Assembly: GCF_003173335.1 (NCBI RefSeq)
Contig: NZ_QGMZ01000010.1
Location: 138,974-202,973, forward strand
Length of the DNA: 64,000 nt
From: Methanospirillum stamsii
GTDB taxonomy: Archaea > Halobacteriota > Methanomicrobia > Methanomicrobiales > Methanospirillaceae
Direction of reading: 5' to 3'
Position numbers and translations under genes: made by a program. Below, piece by piece: positions 8,229 to 18,474 of the stretch. The stretch's first letter is position 1; every line of letters begins with the position of its first letter. A model generated the notes under the pieces. That model was not told the DNA's origin. It was given only the letters and a program-made list of their open reading frames with translations, and did no database searches.

Positions 8229-10352
8229 ATGAACATTTTTAACAGTATCTCAAATATCCGGATAGGGAGACGATTAATTGGCGGTTTTATCATCGTCACT
8301 ATTCTTATGGCTTTTGTCGGGGTTGTTGGTTTTTTGGGGATGAACTCGGTGAGTATTGGAATGGACAAGGTGTACTCAGACGGGACCGTGCCCCTCTATG
8401 AAGTAACCAGTATTGAAACGTCACTAAATTCCATACGAGCGCTGACATTTCGGACCGCTGCCCTTCCTGCAGAACGCGAGCAGGATGAAAAAAGGATGCA
8501 GGATGAAATTGCTAAGATAGATGCCCATATCGGAGAGTTAAAAACCGCCGAACTTACTCCGGAAGAAAAAGTGAACCTCTCAAAGTTCGAAGGACAGTGG
8601 ACCACCTATAAATCAGCGGCACAGGAAGTGTTTACTCTTCTAAAAGCGGGAAAAACCAAGGAAGGGCTGACATCTATTGCAAACGGGGGAAATCATGCAA
8701 ACGCAAGACGAGCCACTGCAGGGACGTTTGAAGATCTGAAAACCGGAATTCTGACCAATAGTAAGCGTATTGCAGCGAACGGCCATGCTGAGATGGAACG
8801 GACCATTCCGCTCATGGCAGCTCTTGCAGTGTTCGTGGTAATTCTTGCAATGGGACTTGCAATTCTTATTACCAGAAGTATCACATTACCGCTGTACCAG
8901 GTGATGAACCAGTTTGATAGTATGACAAGGGGTGAAATTTCCGGAAGATTATATCTCAACCGCACCGATGAGATCGGGGATATGGCCGGAATGATTGACC
9001 GTTTTTCAGATTATCTTGAACATGATGTCGTCGGAACCATGCACCGGATTGCGGCAGGTGATCTTTTGGCGACTATTGAAAACAGAGGTGCAAAGGACCA
9101 GATTACTCCTGCATTTACAGAAACCCTTACTGCTCTCAATCACGTTATAGTGGAACTCAAAAACCTTGTTGACCGGACCTCCATGGGAGACCTGTCCGTT
9201 AAAGGTTCCCCGGGAGACCTTCAGGGATCATACCGGGACATCATTTTGGGATTTAATCGTACCCTGGGGGCCATCATAAATCCTCTGTCCGGTGCTATTG
9301 CGTTGTCCAAGGACTATTCAGAGTGTAATTTTGCTGCCCGGTTTCCTTCGGACATCAAGGTAGAGGGAGACTTTTGTGAATTTCGCTCCGCACTCAATAC
9401 CATCGGAGATGAGATCTCGAAGTCTCTAGCCCTTGTATCCGGACAGTTGAACGACCTTTCAAGCCATGCTTCTCATGCCTCGGTTGGAATTGAAGATGTC
9501 AGGAGAGGTGCGAAAGAAATTTCCTCCAAAGCTGACATGACAAATACAAATGCTCAGCGTAGTGAAGATGGAATCGAGCAGGTGCTCAAAGCAATGGAAG
9601 ATCTGACGGTAACCGTCACGTCCATATCTTCAAATGTTGATGCAGTTGCACAGGCCGGGACAAATGCTGATAATCTGGCAAAGAAAGGGATTATCTCATC
9701 ATCCCTGGCTGACGAAGGGATGAGCAAGATAAAAGAGTCTTCAGTCGAAGTTGAGAGAACAATCAAAGACATCCAAGGCCAGATGGCGGAGATAACCAAC
9801 ATCATCAAGATAATTACCGACATCTCGGAGCAAACTAATCTGCTGGCATTAAACGCAGCAATTGAAGCTGCACGGGCCGGAGATGCGGGCCTTGGGTTTG
9901 CGGTTGTCGCCGGAGAAGTAAAAGCACTTGCAAACCAGACCGGAGATTCTACCCAGAAAATTGCATTGATGATAAGCGGTCTTGAATCGCAGAGTGCAAA
10001 GGCGGTTGCAGCAATGGATGAAGCCGCAAAAGCAGTGAACCAGGGTGAAGGTGCCCTGAAAGAGACGGTTGAGACTTTTGCAGACCTTACCAAAGCAGTC
10101 GAAGAGATAAGTCATAACATGAATACCGTTGCAGGGGCGATAGAAGAGCAGGCCGCTTCATTTGAGGAAATTACCGCAAGTGTTACGGATATGAGTGGGT
10201 TTATCAAAGAAACGGTGAAAGATGCCCTGAATTCTTCTGCCACCGCAGAGGAAGCGATTAACGTGGTGGAGCAGATTACCGGAATCATTAATGAGATTAA
10301 TGAGGTGGTGGATGTCACCAGCACTGAGATGAAACGGTTTGTTCTTTCCTGA
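8229..10352 (+). CDS. Methyl-accepting chemotaxis protein with multiple HAMP segments
   Basis: A 707-residue chemoreceptor. A first membrane helix at about 15-35 is followed by a roughly 155-residue helical periplasmic-side bundle (4HB-type) and a second helix near 193-215. A long region follows with HAMP-like repeats (IAAGDL, SMGDLS and a third, weaker one), and then the signalling hairpin. Its conserved tip is [18 protein letters not shown] followed by [13 protein letters not shown], the CheA/CheW-binding region. The ATG at 8229 is preferred over an upstream in-frame ATG at 8208 because GGAGGGGG precedes it by four bases. No cheA or cheW gene is in the window, so it must act with components elsewhere. 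Confidence 0.93.
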   Translation: MNIFNSISNIRIGRRLIGGFIIVTILMAFVGVVGFLGMNSVSIGMDKVYSDGTVPLYEVTSIETSLNSIRALTFRTAALPAEREQDEKRMQDEIAKIDAHIGELKTAELTPEEKVNLSKFEGQWTTYKSAAQEVFTLLKAGKTKEGLTSIANGGNHANARRATAGTFEDLKTGILTNSKRIAANGHAEMERTIPLMAALAVFVVILAMGLAILITRSITLPLYQVMNQFDSMTRGEISGRLYLNRTDEIGDMAGMIDRFSDYLEHDVVGTMHRIAAGDLLATIENRGAKDQITPAFTETLTALNHVIVELKNLVDRTSMGDLSVKGSPGDLQGSYRDIILGFNRTLGAIINPLSGAIALSKDYSECNFAARFPSDIKVEGDFCEFRSALNTIGDEISKSLALVSGQLNDLSSHASHASVGIEDVRRGAKEISSKADMTNTNAQRSEDGIEQVLKAMEDLTVTVTSISSNVDAVAQAGTNADNLAKKGIISSSLADEGMSKIKESSVEVERTIKDIQGQMAEITNIIKIITDISEQTNLLALNAAIEAARAGDAGLGFAVVAGEVKALANQTGDSTQKIALMISGLESQSAKAVAAMDEAAKAVNQGEGALKETVETFADLTKAVEEISHNMNTVAGAIEEQAASFEEITASVTDMSGFIKETVKDALNSSATAEEAINVVEQITGIINEINEVVDVTSTEMKRFVLS

Positions 10353-10364
10353 TTACATATAACC

Positions 10365-10371
10365 TTTTTTT
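10365..10371 (+). terminator. T-tract terminator after the chemoreceptor gene
   Basis: Seven consecutive T residues begin 12 bases after the chemoreceptor stop. This is the usual form of an intrinsic terminator in archaea. No strong hairpin precedes it. Confidence 0.45.
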
Positions 10372-10408
10372 CAGGAATGAACTTTTACAGGAGGACAAGT
10401 TTCGAAGA

Positions 10409-11434
10409 TTAATCCTTTTTACCCATTTTGTAATGTTTGAGCAGGAAATTTCTTACGGCATCTGACTGTATCCATCCCTTATCTAGCTGGTTTACCAGAT
10501 TATCTATTCGTTTAACCTGATCTAAAATATCATTATTTTCCTTTGATTCAGACATGGATGCCAGAGATGCGATGATTGCAAGGGGATTGCGGATTTGATC
10601 ATTGAGGATGAGAAACTGTTCCATGTTTTGTTCAATCTGCTCAATTCCCTTATTTCTAATCTCCTTCTCAATCCGGACCATAGAAGAGATATCATTTATC
10701 TGACCGACAACCTGAATAACTCCGTTTACTCCTTCCCCTCCATCATCTGCCATGACCGGAACAATAGTGGAGTCAAGCCATACCTCTTCTTCCTGGTATG
10801 TAAAGGAATGAGTGACCCGAAGAGAACCTCCGAATTCAAAAACCGTTTTTGCCTGTTCCTCCAGGGTAGTTAAAAGATCTGGCGGGAATATGGCATGCAT
10901 ATCAGGAGCCGCTGTCATGTCAGGAACATGAAAATAATCTTTTCCAAAGGAATTGAGATATGCAACGGAGTAATCAGGATTCAGGATAAAAATAATATTT
11001 TCTGACAATTCAGCAATAGCCCGGTATCGTTTCTCACTCTCAACAAGGGCTTTATCCATGGCATGTTTATAAAGAGCCATCCGGATGGTGGTATGAAGGG
11101 CACGCTCTTCAAGGGGTTTTATTAAGTACCCGAATGGCTCCGAATGAATAGCCTTTTGAACGGTGGCTTCGTCAGAATGGGCGGTCAGATAAATGACAGG
11201 AATATAATATTTCTTACGGATGATATCAGCAGCCTCAATCCCGGTCATCTCTCCTTTCAGGGTGATATCCATGATCATGATGTCAGGATGTAATTCTCCG
11301 ACTTTTTTTACTGCATCTTCTCCATTGTCAAGAATATCAGGCACATCATACCCCAGATCCTCAAGACGTGCCCTTATTTCTAGACCGGTGACAAATTCAT
11401 CCTCGACGACGAGTACTTTTTCATGCTCTTTCAT
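10409..11434 (-). CDS. Response regulator: REC-PAS with His-less HisKA-like C-terminus
   Basis: A 341-residue cytoplasmic protein. The receiver domain (residues 5-122) has the acidic pair EDE, the phospho-Asp in MIMDITL, Thr in YLTAHSD and the conserved Lys in YLIKP, so it should be phosphorylatable. A PAS domain spans about 132-260. The last 70 residues contain NDQIRNPLAII, the same HisKA-like motif with Asp in place of His as at 5127 and 20785, and end with a long helix (QLDKGWIQSDAVRNFL). There is no ATPase domain and no DNA-binding domain. Monocistronic on the minus strand, convergent with the chemoreceptor gene. A cognate kinase may be one of the large kinases just upstream, at 11665 or 14753. 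Confidence 0.85.
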   Translation of the reverse strand: MKEHEKVLVVEDEFVTGLEIRARLEDLGYDVPDILDNGEDAVKKVGELHPDIMIMDITLKGEMTGIEAADIIRKKYYIPVIYLTAHSDEATVQKAIHSEPFGYLIKPLEERALHTTIRMALYKHAMDKALVESEKRYRAIAELSENIIFILNPDYSVAYLNSFGKDYFHVPDMTAAPDMHAIFPPDLLTTLEEQAKTVFEFGGSLRVTHSFTYQEEEVWLDSTIVPVMADDGGEGVNGVIQVVGQINDISSMVRIEKEIRNKGIEQIEQNMEQFLILNDQIRNPLAIIASLASMSESKENNDILDQVKRIDNLVNQLDKGWIQSDAVRNFLLKHYKMGKKD

Positions 11435-11664
11435 GGGGACCAGACCACCCTCTTAAGAGAGAGACAGAATTTTTAGATATCCTAAGTTTTCAATCATTAC
11501 CTATCAGAAAGGATTATCCAATTATCGTTTTCAGGTATCTAGGGTTATCATCACACTACTACAAAGAAGTTGTGGTAATATATCCGGACATTATTATAAA
11601 AAAAGGAATAAATTTCAGTTTTAATAAAAACAGTGCCCAGTTTAAAGAAAAAATAAAGAGATAA

Positions 11665-14600
11665 TTAATCTGGAAAAGTGATGAGAAACCGGGATCCTGA
11701 TGGCCTGTCAACGGTAATAGAACCCTGTAATTGTCCGATCAATCCATATACTAATTGTAATCCAAGGGTTTTCAGGTTATCAACGGAAATTTCTTCAGGA
11801 ATTCCAATCCCATCATCTTCATACTGGATGGTGAATTCATGATTGGCTTTAGAGATTGTAATGGAAATATTCCCACTCCGGTTGTCAGGAAAGGCATATT
11901 TCAGGGAATTTGATATGAGTTCGTTGATGATAAGACTGCAGGGAACCGCTTTATCAATATTCATGTAAACTACCTGCTGACTTATCGTACAGGAGATACG
12001 GGTATTGTCAGTATTATATGATTCAAAAATATGGTGAGCAATTTTGTGTAAATAATCAGTATAATCAATATTATCAAAATCTTTTGACTGATAGAGTTTT
12101 TCATGGACAAGAGCGATTGATTTTATCCGGTTTTGGGATTCGAGAAGAACATTTTTTACTTCCTGCTGGTCAATCGTCCGTGCCTGCATGTACAAAAGAC
12201 TGGATACCACCTGCATGTTATTTTTTACCCGGTGATGAATCTCTTTTAGGAGAACTTCTTTGTCCTTGAGTGAGGATTTAAGTTCTTCAGTCCTGGACTC
12301 TACCTCCTGCTCCAGTTTTTCATTAAATTTTAGCAGTTCTTCTTCTTTCTTTTTGAGTTCAGTGATATCAGTCAGAACATTGAGCGATGCTGGAGATCCG
12401 GAGTATTGAATTTTACACCCTCTGACAACAACCGTCCTGATTGCTCCGGATTTTGAGATTATCTTGATTTCATAGGGGGGAATGTCTTTCTCATCCATCC
12501 TCATGCGAATTGCTTCAGCAATCATGCGATGATATTCTGGTGTTATGTAATTTATCAGGGAAGTGCCATACAATTCATCTAAGGTATACTCCATTGCCTC
12601 TGCCACACTCGGATTCACATACAGGATTATTCCATCCTTATGCACAAGGATAAAATCAGGAACGTTTTCAACAAGGGAGCGGTATCGCTCTTCACTTTCA
12701 CGAAGAACAGCCTCTGCTCTTTTCCGGTGGGAAATGTCGGTGTGAGTGCCTACCATCCGGAGCGGTTGATTATTCGCATCAAAGGTTACTACTTTCCCAC
12801 GGGTGAGAATCCACATATAATCACCGGACTTTTGTCTCATCCGGAGTTCTATTTCATATGGACCTGGATTATTGGAAAAATGCTCTGAGATCTTCTGTAT
12901 CACCTTATCTCTATCTTCCGGGTGAATTAATGAGACGAATGTTTCATATGATTCCGGCATTTCATAGGGTTCATATCCAAGCATGGTGTACCATCGGGGA
13001 TTAAAAAAAGTCCTGCCGGATGGAATATCCCAGTCCCAGTACCCGTCATCAATCGCTTCAAGGGTATATTGGAGCCGTTCTTCACTTTTCTGAAGATTTC
13101 TCTCAATCTCTTTCTTTTTACTGATATCAAGACATATCCCGGACAATCTGGCCGGAACACCATCATTATTATATTGTGTCTTTCCAGTAGATCCAATCCA
13201 GCGATTTGTACCATCTGGGAGAATGATGCGATATTCAACCCAGGGGTCAGTTTTTTCTTTAAGACCTTCGGTAATTTTTTTTATGGCTATTGGCAGGTCA
13301 TCAGGATGAACAATTGATTTCCATGTTTCAATTGATGGATGTGCATCTTTCGGAAGGCCATATAAATCCAGTAATCCATCAGACCAGGTCATGGTATTAT
13401 GAAGAATGTCCCAGTCCCATGAACCGGCATTTGCCGCCTGTTGTGTAAAAATGAGCCACTCTTGAGTGTTTTTAAGGGTTTCTTCTGCTTTTTTCTCTTC
13501 GGTTACATCATCATAAATTACAACGACTTCTCCGTTTGGAATTTTATAGATGTAATTATCACGCCATCCGGAACGCTGTGAATCAGAATAAAAAGAGACC
13601 GGATGCCTTTGTGGAATCCCGGTCATCCAGACCTTTTTTATCACAGGTAAAAGGCCAAATTCTTTGACTCCGGGAAAAACCTCCAGAACAGAATGACCGA
13701 TTATATCAGGTTTATGGACCCCTTCAATCTTTTCTGCGGCAGAATTCATATCGGCGATAAAAAAATCATTCCCTTCATCCACAGCAGAATAAATTACAAC
13801 TCCGGAATGCATATTGGAAAATAATCCATGGAATCTGTCCTCACTATCCTGGATTACCTGTGTCTGCTGACGTATCTGATTCTCTTGTGAATGTGATAAC
13901 TGCAGGTACTTATCAAGAGTTTTTTGCCGTTCCTCAATGGCTGCTTTTAAGAAAAGACTGATGATAGAAGTTACAACCATAAAAAGTTGAACCGAGAGCA
14001 ATGTCTCTGTCGTTGAAAGTCCGATAAATGCTCCCCTTTCCAACACAACAAGAGAAACGGCCACCATATTTCCGATTAAAAGGGTAAAGATAACATGAGG
14101 AATTGATAACCGGAATACCGCATATAAAATAAAAATAAAAAAAAGATACGGGGTGGATCCATCAAAAATCAGGATAGAAAAGGGAAATAAGACAAGATAG
14201 TATAAAATATGTTCAATGGACTTTAACGAAGAAAGAAATACCCGGCGGTTTTTTCCGAGGAGAATCAAGGGAGTAATAATGAGAATGCCGGAAAGATCGC
14301 CAAGCCACCAGGTAAAGAGATTCAAAACATAATAAGAAGGACTGAGATATTCAAATAGAAAAAGGGTTGAGACTCCCAGTAATCCTCCAATAAGACTTGA
14401 AAATGCACCTATAACAATAAACCAGAAGACATTTTCCGGAGTATCAAAACGGAAAGATTCCACATCTAAGCGGGTGAAAAGATAGAAAAACACCAGTGCT
14501 TCAGTACAACATGCAAATCCCAGAATCAATGCTACTTCGGGAGCTACCTGTGTACTGCTCACCGCCAGGGTTGAGCCTGCAAAGACCCCTACAAGAACCG

Positions 14601-14775
14601 GCAGTTTCCAAAGAATAATTGCTGCGATGGCAATACCAGCCGGAATCCAAACGGGCGATACATTACTGTAACTTATCCCGAATAATAAAGAGATTCGGGC
14701 AGAAATGTAATAACTTATCGTAACGATGATGATATGAACCAGAATATTTCGATTACTCCGGAAACACGATCTCAT
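11665..14775 (-). CDS. MASE1-PAS sensor histidine kinase (HisKA_2 type)
   Basis: A 1036-residue kinase. The N-terminal 290 residues are a MASE1-like multi-helix membrane sensor (SPVWIPAGIAIA motif; AFSSLIGGLLGVS; WWLGDLSGILIITPL). Four PAS domains follow at roughly 325-420, 435-560, 565-690 and 690-815. A HisKA_2 domain carries the H-box KEIHHRVKNNMQVVSSLL, and an HATPase domain follows (INELISNSLKYAF; DDGIGIPE). The start is set at the ATG at 14775 because AAGGAG precedes it by seven bases; an in-frame ATG at 14814 lacks one. It overlaps the end of the upstream kinase gene by 23 bp, indicating coupled translation. The catalytic core is closely similar to that of its neighbour. Confidence 0.9.
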   Translation of the reverse strand: MRSCFRSNRNILVHIIIVTISYYISARISLLFGISYSNVSPVWIPAGIAIAAIILWKLPVLVGVFAGSTLAVSSTQVAPEVALILGFACCTEALVFFYLFTRLDVESFRFDTPENVFWFIVIGAFSSLIGGLLGVSTLFLFEYLSPSYYVLNLFTWWLGDLSGILIITPLILLGKNRRVFLSSLKSIEHILYYLVLFPFSILIFDGSTPYLFFIFILYAVFRLSIPHVIFTLLIGNMVAVSLVVLERGAFIGLSTTETLLSVQLFMVVTSIISLFLKAAIEERQKTLDKYLQLSHSQENQIRQQTQVIQDSEDRFHGLFSNMHSGVVIYSAVDEGNDFFIADMNSAAEKIEGVHKPDIIGHSVLEVFPGVKEFGLLPVIKKVWMTGIPQRHPVSFYSDSQRSGWRDNYIYKIPNGEVVVIYDDVTEEKKAEETLKNTQEWLIFTQQAANAGSWDWDILHNTMTWSDGLLDLYGLPKDAHPSIETWKSIVHPDDLPIAIKKITEGLKEKTDPWVEYRIILPDGTNRWIGSTGKTQYNNDGVPARLSGICLDISKKKEIERNLQKSEERLQYTLEAIDDGYWDWDIPSGRTFFNPRWYTMLGYEPYEMPESYETFVSLIHPEDRDKVIQKISEHFSNNPGPYEIELRMRQKSGDYMWILTRGKVVTFDANNQPLRMVGTHTDISHRKRAEAVLRESEERYRSLVENVPDFILVHKDGIILYVNPSVAEAMEYTLDELYGTSLINYITPEYHRMIAEAIRMRMDEKDIPPYEIKIISKSGAIRTVVVRGCKIQYSGSPASLNVLTDITELKKKEEELLKFNEKLEQEVESRTEELKSSLKDKEVLLKEIHHRVKNNMQVVSSLLYMQARTIDQQEVKNVLLESQNRIKSIALVHEKLYQSKDFDNIDYTDYLHKIAHHIFESYNTDNTRISCTISQQVVYMNIDKAVPCSLIINELISNSLKYAFPDNRSGNISITISKANHEFTIQYEDDGIGIPEEISVDNLKTLGLQLVYGLIGQLQGSITVDRPSGSRFLITFPD

Positions 14776-17700
14776 ACCTGACTCCTTTTGTTTTATCAAT
14801 GGATAAAGAACCACCCAGTTGTTTCACAAGACCCTGAATGAGTTCAAGACCCAGAGTATGTGGGGATTTTTGTGAATCTGAAAGGCATAGCCCGATACCA
14901 TCATCAGCATATACGAGATGATATTCACCATTCGTGAGAGAAAAATCTATCAGGATATTTCCCTTCCTAGAATCGGGGAATGCATGTTTGAGAGAATTCG
15001 AGATGAGTTCATTGATGATGAGACTACAGGGAACTGCCTTTGAAATGTTTAAATAGACCTTTTCCTCGGAAATCGTTATGGTAATCCGGCCGGTGTCCAC
15101 TTTATAGGTATCAAATATATTCCGGGATATTTTATGGAGATAACGGGTATAATCAATCTGATCAAGATCCATTGACTGATAGAGTTCTTCATGCACCAAT
15201 GCAATGGATTTTACCCGGGTCTGACTTTCGAGGAGAATTTCTTTTACTTTTTCATCTGTTGAAAGCCGTGACTGCATAAAAAGCAGGCTGGATACTACCT
15301 GCATGTTATTTTTTACCCGGTGATGGATCTCCTTCAGCAGGATCTCTTTCTCCCGGAGAGATCTTTCAATCTGAATTTCCATCTCCTTTTTCTTTGTAAC
15401 ATCACGAAAACTCCAGACTCTCCCGACTATGGAATAACCTATTCGTTGAGGTTTGGAATATCTCTCAAATATCCTGTTATCAGAAAGGGTCAGTGTGTCA
15501 AATGAGTCCTCTTCAGGATTGTCATATATAGCCCTGATTCTTTCATTAAATGACTGCTCATCCGGAATAGATTTTCGGAGTTCTGAAAGAATCGGATTTT
15601 CTTCTTTTAACCGAAGAACAGACTCCGGAATTTTCCACATATCCACGAACATCCGGTTATACAGCAATACATTCCCGGAAGAATCGGTTACAAAAATGCC
15701 ATCTGTGGTGGATTCAAGGGTAGCAGACAAGATAGAAAGAGCTTCCTGAAGATTTTTTTCAGCCCTGATTCGTTCATCGACTTCAGACTGTAACTCTTCA
15801 TTGATGAATGTCAACTGGTTGGTTCTCTCATGAACCCGCTCTTCTAAGGTCTGGTTAATGTGGCAGATCTTCTCTTCATTCTCTTTTATCCGGGAGATGT
15901 CGAGGATAAATGCAACCGAATCTTCCCTTTTTTGCCCAACCAGAACATACCCTACTAAAACCCAGGTACGAAGACCATCTTTTCTGATGAACTGTTTTTC
16001 ATATGGAGTACAGCTGCCGGATTCTTTCGCTTCTGCTATTCCCTGCTCGTCAAGATAAAGAAACTCTTCAGGAGTAATATCAGTCCATCGGACATTTCCG
16101 GCAGAAAAATCTTCTCTTGAATATCCGATAATCCGGAGAAACTCATCATTTACCTGGGAGACTGACCCGAAAATGTCACCAAACATAGTACCAAGGACCG
16201 GAGAGTTAAACAAAGCCGATACTTTTTCCTGGTAATGACGGATTTTCTCTTCAAACTCCCTTTTTTCGGTAACATCCTGAACAACGCCGATAATTTTATG
16301 CGGTTTTCCATGTAAATCATGCTGAAGTTCTCCAACTGATGTAATAATATGGTCAGGAGAACCATCTGCTGGATGAATCCTGAATTCTGAATTAAATGGT
16401 TTCCCTTTCTCAATAACCTCAGTAATTTCTGACTGAACCCTGTCCTTCTCTTCAATACAGGCAAAAATCGAAGTTATATCAATCATTCCATTGGAGGAAG
16501 GGGAAAGCCCGTAAATCTGGTATGCCTCATCAGTACCCCACATTTTTCCCTGAAGAATATAATACTCCCAAAGTCCGACATGACCGGCACGCTGGGCCTT
16601 AACAAGCCTGGAATGCATCTCCTGGAGCTGAATTTCACTCTGGCGGAGCATCTCCATCTGGTCACGAAGTTCTTCCTGCTGTGAAGCAAGTTCTTCATAT
16701 GAAGCATGTATCTCCTCATTCATCGTCTGCAATTCAACATTTTTCTCAAGGAGTTCGGTTTCATATTTTTTTCTTTCAGATATATCACGAATAATAGACT
16801 GTCTGAGTGTAATTCCATTCACGTCAATCAAACGGGTACTGTTCTCCACCGGAATGAGTGTCCCGTCTTTTTTCTGGTGCTCGGTTTGCAAAAATGTGCC
16901 TGCGGATTTACTCATTTTTATTTTATCATCTTCAATAGTCCGTTTTGCAGAATCTGACCGAAGATCAAAGAGAGTTTTTTGATAGAATTCTTCAGGAGTA
17001 TACCCGTACATTTCCACTGCACGGTCATTCACTTCAAGAATACGATAATCATCATCAAGGATTATTATCGCATCATTTGCCTGTTGCATCAGGGAACGAA
17101 CCCGGCCCGCAAGAAATATCTCTTGTTTTTGCTGATTTAATTCAAGGTTTATTAGATCAGTCTCCCATTTTTTCCTGAAAAAAAGGACGATTACTGATGC
17201 ACAAACAAAGAGCAGAAAAAGCAGCCCCAATACACTCATCGAAAAATTTCTGAAGGGAGTATAAATTTCATCCTGGTCAACTTTTGCAACGATAAACCAG
17301 GGTGTTCCGGTAATGTTGGTAATGGATGCAACTACCGGAATCCCCCGGTAATCATTTCCTTTTACAATACCACGATATCCTTTCGCTGCCATTACCGCTG
17401 GAACATCCTCCATCGTTACCGGGATGGTTAAGGTAAGACCTGAATCGGGCAGATGCCGGAGATCATTCAAAAATAACATCTGACCATTGGTCTGCCGGGT
17501 AATTAATGACTCGGCGCTTTTACTAACAGAAGGCCATGTCTGAATCAGGGGATAGAGGTACTGTTCAGGATTTAATTGCAATACCAGGATTCCAAGTAAT
17601 TCTTCGCCGGATTTGCTCCGGATTGGAACCCAGAATTCAAGTTTTTTTTCGCCGCTATCCGGATCCAAAAAGAGATCGGTACTTACGGGGCTTTCTGACC

Positions 17701-18145
17701 GGATAATTTCCGGGTATATGCTTTGATAGGTGAAAGAACTTATCGTACCATTTTCAGGAACAGACAAAACCTGATTTCCGGAACTCTCCAATAAAATGAT
17801 ACTCTGGTACCTATAGCCGGAAATTAAACTTCTCATCCATGCCTTCATATCCTCTTTCGTGACTTTATAAATTCCCGGATTTGTGAGATTCTCAAGATAC
17901 TCTCGTAGCATGATATTTTTCTGGGCAACCTCTGCATCAGACCTTCGCTCATGATACCAGTCAGCAATCGATCCCGCCTTTAACTCTGCAATAGTGGAGA
18001 GCTCAGACTGAATCTCCTCTTCAGTTTCTGTTTGCTGATGTTGAATCGCTAAAAAACCGATAATGGTGATGCATAGAAAAATAAGAACCAGAGCAGTGAT
18101 AAAAAAATCCCTCTTGGTTAAAAGAGATCCAGGTATCATATCCAT
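14753..18145 (-). CDS. Cache-domain PAS sensor histidine kinase (HisKA_2 type)
   Basis: A 1130-residue membrane sensor kinase. Helices near residues 15-33 and 302-322 flank a roughly 270-residue extracellular Cache-type domain (IPVVASITNITGTPWFIVAKV at its end). PAS domains follow at about 345-465, 515-640, 645-760 and 815-925, with coiled-coil linkers. The HisKA_2 H-box is KEIHHRVKNNMQVVSSLL, followed by an HATPase domain (INELISNSLKHAF; DDGIGLCLSD). The start may instead be the second ATG at 18139, which is better spaced from GAGAGG. First gene of a two-gene unit with the overlapping MASE1 kinase; both could phosphorylate the regulator at 10409, which is inference. Confidence 0.9.
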   Translation of the reverse strand: MDMIPGSLLTKRDFFITALVLIFLCITIIGFLAIQHQQTETEEEIQSELSTIAELKAGSIADWYHERRSDAEVAQKNIMLREYLENLTNPGIYKVTKEDMKAWMRSLISGYRYQSIILLESSGNQVLSVPENGTISSFTYQSIYPEIIRSESPVSTDLFLDPDSGEKKLEFWVPIRSKSGEELLGILVLQLNPEQYLYPLIQTWPSVSKSAESLITRQTNGQMLFLNDLRHLPDSGLTLTIPVTMEDVPAVMAAKGYRGIVKGNDYRGIPVVASITNITGTPWFIVAKVDQDEIYTPFRNFSMSVLGLLFLLFVCASVIVLFFRKKWETDLINLELNQQKQEIFLAGRVRSLMQQANDAIIILDDDYRILEVNDRAVEMYGYTPEEFYQKTLFDLRSDSAKRTIEDDKIKMSKSAGTFLQTEHQKKDGTLIPVENSTRLIDVNGITLRQSIIRDISERKKYETELLEKNVELQTMNEEIHASYEELASQQEELRDQMEMLRQSEIQLQEMHSRLVKAQRAGHVGLWEYYILQGKMWGTDEAYQIYGLSPSSNGMIDITSIFACIEEKDRVQSEITEVIEKGKPFNSEFRIHPADGSPDHIITSVGELQHDLHGKPHKIIGVVQDVTEKREFEEKIRHYQEKVSALFNSPVLGTMFGDIFGSVSQVNDEFLRIIGYSREDFSAGNVRWTDITPEEFLYLDEQGIAEAKESGSCTPYEKQFIRKDGLRTWVLVGYVLVGQKREDSVAFILDISRIKENEEKICHINQTLEERVHERTNQLTFINEELQSEVDERIRAEKNLQEALSILSATLESTTDGIFVTDSSGNVLLYNRMFVDMWKIPESVLRLKEENPILSELRKSIPDEQSFNERIRAIYDNPEEDSFDTLTLSDNRIFERYSKPQRIGYSIVGRVWSFRDVTKKKEMEIQIERSLREKEILLKEIHHRVKNNMQVVSSLLFMQSRLSTDEKVKEILLESQTRVKSIALVHEELYQSMDLDQIDYTRYLHKISRNIFDTYKVDTGRITITISEEKVYLNISKAVPCSLIINELISNSLKHAFPDSRKGNILIDFSLTNGEYHLVYADDGIGLCLSDSQKSPHTLGLELIQGLVKQLGGSLSIDKTKGVRYEIVFPE

Positions 18146-18474
18146 CGCCTCTCTTCTGATGCGTTCAAGAACCAGAAATCAGGAGAGAAAAACTTCCAGT
18201 TACTTGATCCGGAATCAATCACGGTTATTTTTTCATTGTTATTATTCCAAGAGATTCGGTTAGACATCTGGCACGATAATTACCAATAGTCGTACGTAGT
18301 ATAAGATGCCTTCTTCCCAATAAAATCCGCGTATTTTTACTAATTTCAAAAAAAATCTTAAATTTCCCTTTTAAGAGATAAAAAAATCGTTATGAATTCA
18401 TTAAATTTTTATGATAACTACCAGCACATAATTCAGAGATATATTAAATAGATGGAGATAACATAATCCAATTC
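18146..18474. other. Divergent intergenic region with a TATA-like box for the plus-strand kinase gene
   Basis: These 329 bp lie between two divergent kinase genes. They are A+T-rich, and no open frame of protein character was seen. ATATATTAAA at 18439-18448 lies about 30 bases before the ATG at 18475, matching an archaeal TATA box for a transcript with a very short leader. No other structure was recognised. Confidence 0.45.

Noticed and set aside
9554-10324. Long minus-strand open frames inside the chemoreceptor
   Set aside because: Ala/Ser-rich shadow frames of a coiled-coil gene; the plus-strand product has clear chemoreceptor motifs.
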